Positions 1 to 11,422 of a stretch of 64,000 nt of DNA are shown in pieces. The translations under genes and the position numbers were made by a program. This stretch comes from Uranotaenia lowii. Lineage: Eukaryota > Arthropoda > Insecta > Diptera > Culicidae. The DNA lies in assembly GCF_029784155.1 (NCBI RefSeq), contig NC_073692.1, positions 319,381,641 to 319,445,640 on the forward strand, read 5' to 3'. Numbering within the stretch: position 1 is the first letter of the stretch; each line of letters opens with the position of its first letter. The notes under the pieces were generated by a model that saw nothing but the letters and a program-made list of their open reading frames with translations, was not told where the DNA came from and did no database searches.

Positions 1-907
1 AAAGCCAGTTTCCCTTAAACTGCTGCTCGTCCTTAGCAGTTTTTCAGGTCTTCTTTAGGTTCCGCTTGACAATAGCCCAGTATTTCTCAATTGGGTGGAG
101 CTCTGGCGTGTTGGGAGGGTTCTTGTCCTTGGGAACCACCTGCACGTTGTTGGCGGCGTACCACTCCATGGCCTTTTTACCGTAATGGCAAGATGCCAAA
201 TCCGGCCAAAACAGTACGTGTTTCAGCCGTGTTTCTTCAGGTTAGGCAGCAGACGTTTATTCAAACACTCTTTCACGTAAATTTCTTGGTTGACAGTCCC
301 GAAAGCTATGAAAACGCTGCTTTTCAAGCCACAGGTACAGATGGCTTGCCAAACCAGATATTTCTTCGCGAAAATTGACAGTTTCATGTGCATGAAAATA
401 ACTGCTACTTTTCCCCTTCCTTTTGCCGCATGAAACTCCTGTCCCGGAAGCTGCTTGTAGTCGGCTTTGACGTAGGTTTCGTCGTCCATTACCACGCAGT
501 CACACTTCGTCAGCATCGTCGTGTACAGCCTCCGGGATCACGCTTTGGCCGTCGTATTTTGTTTATCATCGCGATTTGGAGTCACTACCTTCTTGTAAGT
601 CGATAGTCCGGCTCTTTTTTTGGCTCGATGCTAGGTTGTAGACGATACATCCAGCTTATTTGCGGCATATCGGAGAGAGAGGTTAGGGTTTTGCTTGAAA
701 CTACCGGCAATTCTCTTTGTCGTCTCAGCGGCTTCGATTTCCCCCGATCCAGACGATCGACAAACGTTCCCCAAACACTTTAATTACATTTGTAATGGTT
801 GATTTGGCAACTTTTAGCGATTTTGCCAGCTTTGCGTGCGAGTAGCCGGAATTTTCGCGATGCGAGAGCAAAATTTTGATACGCTGCTCTTCTTCCTTGG
901 ACGGCAT
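1..907 (-). pseudogene. Broken ITmD37E transposase, copy 1
   Basis: Start codon at 907-905 (MPSKEEEQ). A helix-turn-helix DNA-binding region follows (SYSHAKLAKSLKVAKSTITN in copy 1 with one change), then the catalytic region with the first aspartate motif VVMDDE (about 480-495) and the stretch ending NKRLLP near 240. A small deletion after GERLS shifts the frame and gives an early stop near 725. A second in-frame TGA lies at the codon before the SRRLYTTM stretch (about 530). A protein of this family would cut and paste the transposon at TA sites in the nucleus, but this copy cannot encode it. The gene continues off the left edge, so the last acidic residue is only partly visible. Confidence 0.85.
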
Positions 908-953
908 TTTGACAACTGAAGAGTGAATTCCAAAATCAAAATAGGAGCAACAT

Positions 954-1213
<260 letters not shown>

Positions 1214-1293
1214 GGGGTGTTCAGGGTTTTAAATGCAAAATTGAAAGAAATACGTCAAGTTGATATCGACCAAGTTTTGACCTTATCACCCTT

Positions 1294-2106
1294 CACCTCA
1301 TCGCCACGATCGAACTTAGGGTAGATTGTTGGTCCACTTCAACCAAGTAGTAACGGCTGAAAAAATATCTATCTCAGAGTGAAATGAGCAGTGGTTAAGA
1401 GAGTGGCTGTCTTTCGTTCCAGTAACAGCCTGGCGAACCGAGGGGTATCAAAAGTGTGGCCAACGTAGTAGAGAAATCAAGAATGTTGCTTCTGCAGTGT
1501 TCCATCATGGAGCGACTCTTCGTTTGACAATCAACTTGCCAAGAAAAGGCAAGCACAATTTTCGAGGATGTTGATGGAGGGAGCATAGATGAAGGTTGGC
1601 GTATGCTCACACTTGGAAGAAGATCTCCAAAATGATTCCATTAAGCCAAACTGGCAGAAATTACAGAGTTGCCCACGTTCGACACGCTCTAACGGAGGAA
1701 GATACCAGCACCGGCAATCACCCTATTACGAGCAAAGTGTATGGCGGCAAACCGTAACAATCACTAAGCTTTTACTGATTCTCAGTGGATGAGCCCCCGG
1801 CCGGTTGCCCGACCCCTCGGGAGGTTCCCATTCGATAAGTTGTCCCCCTGCTCATTGGTCCATTTTATTCAATTCTTTAAATGATGATCCGAATGGGACC
1901 ACCCGGTATCATTGAGGAATTCATGAAGGGAGGGTGGTGTTGTCTCGATATCTTTACTACGGCTAGCGGCTACTATGGGAATGTTCGCCGATGGACATTA
2001 GATCGGATTGGGCAGCAGAAAACGGGGGTATGAAAATTGATTAAAATTGTTCAGTCGGACGTTGCTGGCTGGTTGCGGAATGGCCCTGCAAGCCGCCCGG
2101 AGGATT
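1294..2106. other. Non-coding stretch, no gene recognised
   Basis: Moderate base composition and good complexity, but no open frame with recognisable protein features, no splice-bounded exon I can defend and no terminal repeats. It could be host intron or an old decayed element. Confidence 0.4.
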
Positions 2107-2868
2107 CTAAGTCTCTAGGTCATTGGGAGCACTCGGTAAGTTGGAAAAGTGGAAGATCGGAAAGCCATACGAATAGGTGGCTAAGTTGCAGAATCGACAG
2201 AACTTGAACCGAATGGCACGTTCATGTAAATAAGGCGAAATCTTAGATAAATACTGAATGTAGTTTGTGCAGCTGCCGGATAATTCCAAGGTTGGTTTGT
2301 TTCCTCACAGAGTTTCCCGTCGAGGATTTTGATCAATCTTTGGATAACCACTGAGCAGCATTAAGGGGTCCTTTTGTCTGATGTTGAAATGTTGATGCCG
2401 AAAATCGCAGCAAATGTGAATCTTGTATAGTCCTTTGGAATTACGAGATATAACTTGAATAGTTTTGTTAGCGTTTATATTTGAGAAGTTTATTACTCTA
2501 AGTCTAAGTCTTCCTGATGTGATTTCGGCCATAAAATAAGCGTCATTGACCATTAAATATTGGCTGAACCTTCTTCGATGAGGATGAGTATTAAAGGGTG
2601 CGTAATTAAATCGATTTATGGACTATGATGTTGATGCTTCAAAGCTCATATAAACAAATACAAACAAGTGAACGACGGAAAAGGATTCCAAGAGGAAAGT
2701 AATTTTCCGGCTGGATACTTGTATACGCCACTGGAAAATTCCTCCGGTCGGCAGTTGGTATGCACTTTGAATTTGAACAGTAGATATCCGAAGAACGGAT
2801 AATCGAAAGCAAAACTCACCCGCCTCCCCCAACTTTCCTCTTTTTGGACAGCGCAGTCGAGGAATCAA
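2107..2868 (-). other. Possible decayed coding stretch, unrecognised
   Basis: One minus-strand frame stays open for about 254 codons with only two stops (near 2621 and 2303), longer than most chance frames in this AT-rich window. At 2821-2815 there is a strong donor-like GGTGAGT on the same strand. The translation has a hydrophobic stretch (VVHLFVFVYM) and two cysteine pairs (ICC and CRFC) but matches no family I know. It may be a pseudogene, a chance open frame or part of an old transposon. Confidence 0.2.
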
Positions 2869-3594
2869 TCCTTTTGGTATCCGATTATCGTTGATATTAT
2901 CTTATGCAAATTGTGCAATTATCTACCACTTGTATGGGGCGCTTCAACATTGGCACCAACTTCAGACAGGACCGGCACACGGAATGGAAGAACCTATAGA
3001 TAGATATATAAATGGCAAAAGGTCAACAACGATGATTTGAAATTTTGCTCAAGTGCTTGTGCTCCTGTTTACTACTAACGACGACGACGACGGGTTCCCT
3101 TCGAATGGTTGGATGAAATCCTGATTACAGCATTTGCTACTGGATGCCACTGATGCCATTGTAGCTCGAAAGATAAAGTGTAAACTGGTTGATTGTTTTA
3201 ATCAAAAGAACCATTTTCTTTGGTGAAAGAAGTGTGGAGTCGTTTGGGAAATGGAAAACTCTTTGTCTGTTGGCAGAAGAACGTGTTTTCTTATTTCCAA
3301 CTGGATGTTTAAAATATTCAAGATGAAATCGTAAACCAGCAAGCATCTTGTTACAGAACAAGAACATTTTTTAAATAAGAATATTTACTAACCTTCAAAG
3401 AAAAAAAAAATGATAGAAAATTTCTTGACTTGTCCTGGCACGTAGGATTATTTCGAGTTTCCGATAACTATCCAAAATTTAATTTTATTCAACAACTTAG
3501 CTGGAAGTAGCAAAATTTTTTGATTTATGATAATTGAATCTGACATTCTTTTTGGTTTGAAATTTTTACCAACATTTATTAAATAATTTCTATA
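2869..3594. other. AT-rich non-coding stretch
   Basis: No gene seen. A short ACG triplet run occurs near 3079-3091, and the rest is AT-rich intron-like sequence with no paired repeats. Confidence 0.4.
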
Positions 3595-3830
3595 CTAGCT
3601 GATCCCGTACGAACTCGCTTTTAACCATAATTATATGAACATAAGTTTGCATTTGCATATTGAATCTGATACATTGTTTCGAGAATATTGCATAAACATA
3701 TGTGAAACGTTAATATTAAAATTGGATAAGAAATATTGTTGTAAAATCCCACGAAATTATATCACAAAACAGTGAACAGCTAATAAAGATATGAGATGTT
3801 GCAGTGAGTTCGATTCTCGCTAATTTTGTT
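3595..3830 (-). mobile_element. Helitron 3'-end fragment
   Basis: On the minus strand this ends with the Helitron hallmark CTAG followed by host T (plus-strand ACTAGCTGATCCCGTACGAA). Just inside is the small hairpin seen in the complete copies at 35912 and 37603. The sequence loses similarity after roughly 3830 (its last shared phrase is ACAGTGAACAGCTAATAAAG), and no TC 5' end is visible, so this is a truncated copy without coding capacity. Confidence 0.6.
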
Positions 3831-3942
3831 TTTGGATGAATTATCCTATAGGATCAAAATTCCATAAAAAGTTTTTCTTGTTTCGCTGGATTAGGTCATG
3901 CATCATTTTGCTTGGGAGCTCGAGTCTTTAAGCAAGTACATA

Positions 3943-4986
3943 GGGGAGATGAGGGCATAACGAGCACCCGAGGCATAATGAGAACTACGCTTTTCTACGA
4001 AAGTGCGTATTTTCTTAAATAAATTTTCATGAGGATTTGTTTCGTACTTCCTATAGTATTAATTTTTCACAAAAAAAGGAATCTCCTTATCATCTTTACA
4101 GAGATATTTAAAAAAAACTAGCTTGGTTCTCAAGTTACGAAAATATTATAATTTTTGAGCACCACGAAATAAGCTCTTATGATCTTAAAATAACCTTGAT
4201 CTATAATGTACGCACTGCAACATGATGTACACATTGTTTCTCAATTTTTTCCATCAAAAAATTTTTGATTTTTCACTTTTATCAATTTTAAAACACGTTT
4301 TTACTTAAATTTGTTGACTAGGGGCATATAGAGCACCATATTATCGAGGCATAATGAGCATTTTCTGCCGTAGAATCTAGCAGCGAATTAAAATTGATTT
4401 ATAGCGCCACACCTTGACTAGTTTTCATCCGACAATTTAGCCTATTGGTAAGGTGTCGGAGAGGTAATCAAAAGACTAGAATTAGATTTCTGTTCGAGGT
4501 GATTTTTTTCCATTCACAATTCATGATCGATTTTTTTATTGTTACATTATACGGCTAGTAGCATCATCCTCCGAACAAAGCACTTAATGTATGAGCGTGC
4601 GTGAATTGTTTGTATTCTACAAACAGACCTAGATTATTTTGTTATTGCTTTGTTTGATGAATCTACGACTCACCTGACTTCATCGAATTGAATTCGCTGC
4701 TAGATTCCCCGGCAAAAACGCACATCTTGCTCTGATTAATGGTGCTCATACTGCCTCAGGGGGGGTTCTCATTATGCCTTCACAGTGGCTGGTTTTCAGC
4801 TTTTGGCAAATTTTTTTAAAATGCATTTTTTAAAGTTTTCATCTAGTTTTTCACGTTTCAGCCCGTTAGGGAATAGGCTTTTCAAGTGTCTGAACACGAA
4901 ACAATAATGTAACCTCCATATTATAGCTTTTTTCTATGGTTAAATAACCGTTTTCCTTAAGGTGGCCATTATGCCCCCATCTCCCC
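3943..4986. mobile_element. TA-flanked inverted-repeat element, 'GGGCATAATGAGCACC' family
   Basis: Ends are inverted: the left reads TAGGGGAGATGAGGGCATAA, and the right read on the minus strand is TAGGGGAGATGGGGGCATAA. A TA on each side (3941-3942 and 4987-4988) fits a TA target duplication. A phrase like GGCATAATGAGCA recurs inside in both orientations (about 3968, 4350 and, inverted, near 4741 and 4768). The 1.04 kb has no meaningful open frame, so it is non-autonomous. The same layout recurs with different phrases at 39276 and 49825. Confidence 0.75.
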
Positions 4987-6700
4987 TATTGCTTTTCCAA
5001 TCATATCATCTTTCGTACAGTACCTACACTTTTCATCGTATTTTCAGCACAGAGATTTGCAAAATAGGCATTGGATTTCTGCATCCTCTTCTATGGGTGT
5101 ATGGTATAATTCGTAAGCCTTTTCGACAATGAGAGGGGGAGAGGATGGGAAGATTATATGAAGTAAATAATTAAAGAACTGTCCGTGGATGACACTAGAT
5201 GTATGGAAGTTGATGCGGATTAAGGAAAAAGCTTTTGCGCGATGTAAGAAATACCCTACCAATGGCGACTTAAAGGTCATTCCGTTTCAAGTATCAAAAC
5301 AACTTAATAAGGCTAAAGCTACGGCGAAGAAGAATTTTTATCACAAGGTTTTCCAGAAATCCACCCATAAAGAAATATGGAAAAACTTAAATAACCTAAT
5401 AGGAGCAAATGAAACACAAACAGAGAGGATCAGGATTGAATTGAATGGAGTAATCACGGAGGAAGGGAAAGCAGTTGCCGATGCGTTCAATCATTACTTT
5501 TGTAGCATTGGAACTCAACTCGCAGCTACGATTCCTCGAAATGTTCAGAGTAGTGCAGAACATACCACTAGCAGTAACAGTATATACCTTCGACCAGCAA
5601 CTGAGCAAGAAGTTATAATTAAAATTGGGAAGCTAGATCCTTCAAAAAGTCCGGGTCCGGGGTCAGATGGAATTCTACCTCAGTTTGTTAAAACCAACCA
5701 TATTATTTGCGCATCCAAAATGGAGAATTTCCGGAGTTCCTTAAGATAGCACGAGTTATACCTATCTTCAAAACAGGCAAAAAAACGTTTGTAGCAACTA
5801 CCGCCCCATATCAGTACTTTCGGTTTTCAGCAAGATTTTGGAACAGCTTATAGCAGATCGCGTCTTGACATTTTTGAAGCACCATAGAATGCGGGTTCCG
5901 TGAAGGATCGAGTACTATGACAGCGGAAACAGAACTGGTCGATACCATCCATGAAGCTTTTGACAATCGAAAGTTTTTAGGAGTCTTGTTTCTGGACTTT
6001 AAAAAAGCTTTCGATACGATTGACCACGCCATTATGCTTCGGAAACTGAGTGATCTTGGAATCAGAGGCAACGCGAATGCTCCTTTCGCCAGTTTTCTTG
6101 CCAATCGGAAGCAGTACGTGCAAACAAACCTGTCATCTAGTGACCTCGGAGACCTGTCTGTAGGAGTTCCCCAGGGCAGTAATCTAGGGCCTCTTCTTTC
6201 CATTCTATATGTGAACGATTTGCATAAATACGTTTGCATGGTAAGCCTAGGTTGTTTGCTGACGATACACCGTTGTCATACGAGAACTCCGATGCTACGA
6301 CAATAATTTCCCAGATGTCAACGGATCTGGAAAAGTTGAAAGCTTACTTCGATGTCAACCTTCTTTCACTTAACCTGGATAAGACCAAGTACGTTATCTT
6401 CAGCTCAACCAATCGGCTCTCTTCCTACCAGGGACAGCTTCAAGTTGATACAACTGTCATAGAGCAGGTAAAACCTTTAAATACCTGGGTCTTCATTTCG
6501 ATGAACGCTTGAGATGGGACACACATATTGATTGTCTCAGAAAAGACCTTAGTGCCATACACAGTATTATATGGAAGATATCTCGATTCGTACAACTAGC
6601 AAGCCTGTATCATGCATTTGTGCAATCCAAGTTGCAATACATGGTCTCTATCTGGGGAGCTGCAAGAAAAAATGACATCAAACCACTACAAGCTATGCAG

Positions 6701-6932
6701 AAAAAAAAACGAACACACACATATAGGATCTCAGTGAAACTTCATGTTTCTTTGAAGAGATCTAATTTACTTAACTCTAAGGCGTACATCTTTCAAGGAT
6801 ATTATGGCTAGTATCTTACAAATGCTAAAACCACCAGACCATAGAAAGAGTACTATATGTGCCGTGATCGGGATTCGATCTCATGGACTCTGGCTTAGAA
6901 GACTGGAACGCTATCCCCTAGGCCACGACCGG
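6701..6932 (-). mobile_element. tRNA-derived SINE, copy 1
   Basis: Read on the minus strand, it starts with a tRNA-like head. Box A is like GTGGCCTAGGGGATAGCG and box B contains GATCGAATCCC, about where they sit in a tRNA, followed by ATCACGGCA. The unique body contains TCCTTGAAAGATGTACGCC and CTCTTCAAAGAAACATGAAG, and the end is rich in TG and T. The same head and body recur at 47688-47915 on the plus strand. The element is inserted inside the LINE A reverse transcriptase. The pol III boxes would drive its transcription; mobility would depend on a LINE. Confidence 0.75.
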
Positions 6933-7516
6933 CGGCCTCAAAGCTGTGTACAAACGCCCTAGACTCTAGACTGTTTTCCACATACAATATATTCCACGAA
7001 GCCCCTCCATCCATATTACCAATAGCCGCATTGCGCGAACTTCAAAGCGTAATTCATATCCACAATAAGCTACACAACCCACTTTTCTACCACAACCAAC
7101 AAATCCAGCAGCTAAATCACCGATTTCCCACAAGGTCAAGAGGAAATCTGATACATAGAAGAGCTAATACAGAAAAATGAAGAAATCTCCAAACTACTTC
7201 AGCAAAATCTTATATATAAAAATGGAGGCGTTTTCTTTGTAACACCATCACGTATAAACGGTCGGTCGGTATGAAGTAAAATTTGGTATTCGAGAGTTTT
7301 TTGGGTCAGAGATGGTTTGTATAATAGTTTCAAGAAAATCACTTTTTATGGAAGAGGGGTCCCCATACAAAATTTCTTCTACACATCTTATATATAAAAA
7401 TGGAGGCGTTTTCTTTGTAACACCAACACGTATAAACGGTCGGTCGGAATGAAGTGAAATTTGGTATTCGAGAGGTTTTTGGGTCAGAGATGGTTTGTAT
7501 AATAGTTTCAAGAAAA

Positions 7517-9380
7517 AAAGTTAGTCTCAAAAACAAAAACTGTGAATGGATGACATACGATATTTGGAAATTAATGTCTATAAAAAACAATTATATAAAA
7601 AGGGTGAAAAAGTACCCAGATAACGTTCATTTAAAAGATATGTTAAAGCATATCTCTGCGAAACTTGATAAGTTGAAACAATCTACTAAACGCTTGCATT
7701 ATAGTCGGCTACTCAACCATTCATGTCCATCTAAACTTTGGAAAGGAATAAATGCTATTTTTGGTAGGAAAAAAGAAGCTGAAAAAAATGAACTTGTAGT
7801 AAATGGAGTTAAAACCAAAAACAATTTGGAAGTGTGTGAGGCATTCAATAGCTATTTTTCCAAAATTGGCGAAGAGTTAGCTAGTAAAATACCCAAGAAT
7901 AATTTGTTTAACCCTCTGTCATCTGTAAGGCATAACCAATCATCAATCTTCTTGAGACCCTCTACCCATAATGAAGTTATGATTTTGATCAACGAACTTG
8001 ATGTCAAAAAAAGTAATGGTCCAGATGATTTCCCAGTGGAAGTAGTAAAATCGTATGCTCTGCACTTTTCAGAAATAATCTCAAATATATTTAATAATAT
8101 AATCTCGACAGGAGTGTATCCCCATTGCCTGAAATTAGCGAAAGTAATCCCAGTTCACAAAAGTGGTGACACCAGTAATCCTACTAACTATCGCCCGATA
8201 TCCACATTATCAGTATTTAACAAACTCATAGAAAAGATGTTAGTCTCAAGAATCCAAGGCTTTTTCGATCGTCATAAAATACTTTATTCAAACCAATATG
8301 GTTTTCGACCGGGCTGTGGCACGGGTACGGCAATTACCGAAATTATTGACAACATTGTTGAGAATATCGACCAAAAAAAGTTGGTTGGAGGACTGTTTAT
8401 TGATTTAGCAAAAGCTTTTGATACGTTAAATCATGACATACTCCTTGATAAATTAAATATTTATGGTATTAGAGGCATTGCAAACCAAGTAATAAAAAGC
8501 TATCTTTCTGGCAGAAAACAGTTTGTATCAATTGATGGTGAACAGAGCTCGCTTCGTAACATTTCCACGGGAGTACCCCAAGGAAGCAACATAGGTCCCC
8601 TGTTGTTCCTTATTTACATCAACGATATAGAACACATACGGTTGAAAGGAATCACAAGGTTATTCGCAGATGATACTGCTCTTTTTTACCCGTCTGCTGA
8701 TGTTAATGCAATTATTAATTCGATGGAAAACGATCTAATATTACTTAACAACTTTTGCCAGTCGAACCTCCTTTCGCTTAATCCAAACAAAACCAAACTT
8801 ATGATTTTTCATTCTAGCAAGAAAAAGATACCACAGCATAGGAGCTTAATGTCGAATAACCATGAAATAGAAAAAGTTGAACGTTTCAAATATTTAGGTT
8901 TAACCTTAGATTCAAAGCTCACCTGGAGTGATCACATCAACAATCTCGAACGGAAAGTTTCCACATTTTGTGGAGTAATGAAAAGAGTTAGGCATTTTGT
9001 AACGAGAAGGAGTATTCTACAATTTTATTACGCATGCGTGCATTCATTGTTGCAATACATGATAATTGTCTGGGGACGAGCTTGTCAATCAAGAATAAAA
9101 AAACTACAATCGCTTCAAAATAGATGTGTCAAAATTATTTTCTCTCTACCAATGTTGTCTCCCACATCATCATTATATTCCCGGGATGATCATGGTATTT
9201 TACCACTCAGAGCACTTTGTGAATTACAAACAGTTATTTTTGTACATAATATTTTGTTTAACTCTTCATCTCCCCATAATCTTACCGTTGTTATTCCAAA
9301 CCATTTACATAATACCCGAAATCGAAATAATCTGCAGTACAATCGAGCATTAACAAACCTAGGACAAACTAGATTTTCCG
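7517..9380 (+). CDS. LINE B reverse transcriptase, partial but unbroken
   Basis: The frame is open for about 620 codons without a stop. Motifs in order: WMTYDIWKLM near the start, KSNGPDDFPVEVVK (RT 0/1), KVIPVHKSGD with NYRPIS (about 8140-8200), FIDLAKAFDTLNHDILL (about 8397), STGVPQGSNIGPLLFLIY (about 8563) and LFADDTALFYPS with the catalytic FADD (about 8660). A thumb region with KYLGLTLD follows. The reading runs into the poly(A) tail at 9381, so the lysine run and the residues after it are not protein. The domain would reverse-transcribe LINE RNA, but without an endonuclease or a natural C-terminus this copy is presumably inactive. Confidence 0.8.

Positions 9381-9430
<50 letters not shown>
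7517..9430 (+). mobile_element. LINE B: truncated Jockey-superfamily retrotransposon with 50-A tail
   Basis: Inserted in the Helitron. The empty site is visible in the partial Helitron copy upstream, where TTTCAAGAAAATCACTTTTT is continuous (about 7328-7347). In the filled site TTTCAAGAAAA precedes the LINE, and AAGAATCTCACTTTTT follows its tail. The 50-A run at 9381-9430 is typical of a fairly recent reverse-transcribed insertion. The element lacks its 5' half (no endonuclease) and also its last coding part and 3' UTR, so the RNA appears to have been polyadenylated early. Confidence 0.8.
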
Positions 9431-9432
<2 letters not shown>

Positions 9433-9783
9433 ATCTCACTTTTTATGGAAGGGAGTCCCCATACAAATTCAACATTAAATGAGACACAACCCGTACAATT
9501 TGGTATCGATTTTAATAAAAAACGATTCACGAGCACGATGCAGTTAAGGACGTATAGATGAAATAAAACATTTATAATGATTTATTTATTTAAAGGTAAA
9601 ACGAAGCTTACCGGGTCAGCTAGTTAAGTATAATGCTCTACCAGCGTGCTTGAAACTCATATCAAACAAAATAAACTTTAAACGCCAAGTCAAAGCTTAC
9701 CTAAAAACCAACTTAGCAAGCTACTTAGTATGATGGAGAAATAAAATCAACAAAACTGTGAACTAGGTGACACTCAGTTCGTA

Positions 9784-9822
9784 AAGGCCCCCTTAACAGA
9801 GTGTAATCTCATTGGGGGCCTT
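9784..9822 (+). other. RNA hairpin in LINE A 3' UTR
   Basis: AAGGCCCCC at 9784-9792 pairs perfectly with GGGGGCCTT at 9814-9822 across a 21-base loop. It lies just after the LINE stop codon and could be a recognition structure for the element's own reverse transcriptase. That role is inferred only. Confidence 0.55.
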
Positions 9823-10174
9823 GCTTACTCAAGTTCCTCACTCGTATTATATCCGCCACTAATTTCCACAACATCACTATTTTCGGTATTTCCTTCTCTG
9901 CCAGCCAGCTCCGCCACAAAACCACCCGCCACGAAACCGTCCACCTGCCCACCTCGACACCGCCTACCACGAAACCGCCGACCACAACGAAAAGTTTACG
10001 AAAGAAGAAGAAATAGTGTAAAAAAAGAAAATTGTGTAATCCAAGAATTGTGAACCTTTTTTTTGAAAATAAGAAAAAAAGATGAATAAATGTGAGGAGG
10101 TTTTATGCCTTCGGGAGAATGCTTGGAGACAAGACCAACTCCCGGGGGCTTTCCCTGCTCAATTAAAAAAAAAA

Positions 10175-11270
10175 GAACTGATTAAGCTACAAATAAAATT
10201 TAATAATATCAAATCATGAATTCAGATCAAGTTTCAGAAATTAAAATACTTTATTTGGTTAAGAGGAAAAAAATGTATCATGTTGATGAATAATCTAAAA
10301 AAAATGAATTCTACAATTTTTAAAAAATGGAAAGATATCATAACAATTATTGCTGACATTGCTGAAGGAAGTTTGGATGAAAAAGTTTTATTTAATTATT
10401 AAAATTATTTAATTTTTAAAAATGTCAAAAATTTAATTTTGGTTGAAACTTCTTCAAAAATTCGATGAAATTCCCTTATCAAACAGAATGGGGAAAAGTA
10501 ATCAAATAGAAATCTTGTCTAACTTTTTTTTGCAGATGTCAAATGGTCTTAGAAAAAGTTGATAATTAAATGAAAAACTTTCTTTAAAAATTTGTTGGTA
10601 ATGATTTAATGTTTTGTCATTGATTTTAACATATTTATAGATATTATTTAAGTAAAAGAAAAGCTGATAGAAAAAAAAATTCATATTAAGATTTAATGAA
10701 TTTAATGAAAATTAGCTCTAAAGCTGTTTGCACTTCGGAAGAATGTAAATTTTTTGGCCTTGTGTAATTTATAAAAACCGTTTTGAATGTGGAGTTGTGC
10801 ATTTAGAAGAACAAGAAACTCAAAATGAAATTGAAGCTTAAATTTGTATCTTGAAGAATATTTATTATTAGCAGAAAGTTTGGAATGACGTTTTTAATAA
10901 TCAAAGTGATTTATAAAAGAATTGAGGTTTTATTTTTTTTGCCTTATTCTGTCACATTGTTGACATGCAAAATAAGTAATCGATGAATGAATATTGAATT
11001 TAAAATGGTTAGATTCAAATTCTGAATTTGGTTGGTTACACTTCTTAATAAAACCCATTCCTTATACAACTTATTTTTGTGTCATGATTTGAGTTTCAAT
11101 ACAGACGGTCTATTGAATTACAAACCGAAGTTTACAATTAAAAATAAGTATCAGTTTTGAATCCTCTTAAAATTTTAACTGAATAATTAATGGCTTTTCG
11201 GTGAACTGTACATTCTAACAGGAAGAATATCAAATGAAAGTAATGAAAATTATAGACGGATAGATTAGAT
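10175..11270. other. AT-rich non-coding stretch
   Basis: Very AT-rich sequence between LINE A and ITmD37E copy 2. No gene, paired terminal repeats or RNA structure seen; likely intronic. Confidence 0.4.
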
Positions 11271-11422
11271 TAAAGGGTGATACTGTCAAAATTTGGTCAA
11301 TATCAACTTGACGTATTTCTTTCAATTTTGTATTTAAAAGACCTGAACACCCCTCATTTTGAAGGTGTGTGTTAGAATGTTGCTCCTATTTTGATTTTGG
11401 AATTCACTCTTCAGTTGTCAAA

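Larger units (their letters stand above)
7208..9623 (+). mobile_element. Helitron with duplicated 5' end, carrying LINE B
   Basis: Starts TCTTATATATAAAAATGG after a host A (7207) and ends GGGTCAGCTAG before a host T (9624): the TC...CTAG ends and A/T insertion rule of Helitrons. There is no target duplication, as expected. A second identical 5' start lies at 7386, so 7208-7385 is a 178-bp partial copy joined head to tail with the main copy. LINE B (7517-9430) is inserted in it. Without LINE B it is only about 0.5 kb and has no Rep/helicase gene, so it is non-autonomous. Confidence 0.75.
5189..9731 (+). pseudogene. LINE A reverse transcriptase pseudogene
   Basis: The pieces together cover most of an RT domain that would copy the element's RNA at a nicked genomic site. 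Visible motifs are FLDFKKAFDTIDHAIM (about 5992-6040), GVPQGSNLGPL (about 6163-6195) and LFADDTPLSYE with the catalytic FADD (about 6250-6285). Frameshifts occur near 5749, 5890, 6235 and 6510. The SINE breaks the frame after PLQAMQ at 6700, the Helitron breaks it at 7207, and the last exon-like piece ends at TGA 9729-9731. The N-terminal motif WMTLDVWKLM matches WMTYDIWKLM in LINE B, so the two are related but divergent families. Confidence 0.8.
5170..10174 (+). mobile_element. LINE A: 5'-truncated Jockey-superfamily retrotransposon, interrupted
   Basis: A decayed non-LTR retrotransposon. Reverse-transcriptase sequence runs from about 5180 to 7207 and resumes at 9624-9731 with the C-terminal motif FSKIKYNALPACLK, which reads across the gap once the Helitron at 7208-9623 is removed. 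A 3' UTR follows, with a strong hairpin (9784-9822) and a short A tail at 10165-10174. A tRNA-derived SINE is inserted at about 6701-6932. The endonuclease half is missing. The clade within the Jockey/CR1/L2 group is not settled by eye. Confidence 0.8.

Noticed and set aside
6860..6932. A possible tRNA gene on the minus strand
   Set aside because: The tRNA-like head is joined to a body repeated at 47688-47915 and has decayed stems, so it is a SINE.
9381..9478. Poly-lysine C-terminus on the LINE B protein
   Set aside because: The lysine run is the poly(A) tail, and the following residues are Helitron sequence.
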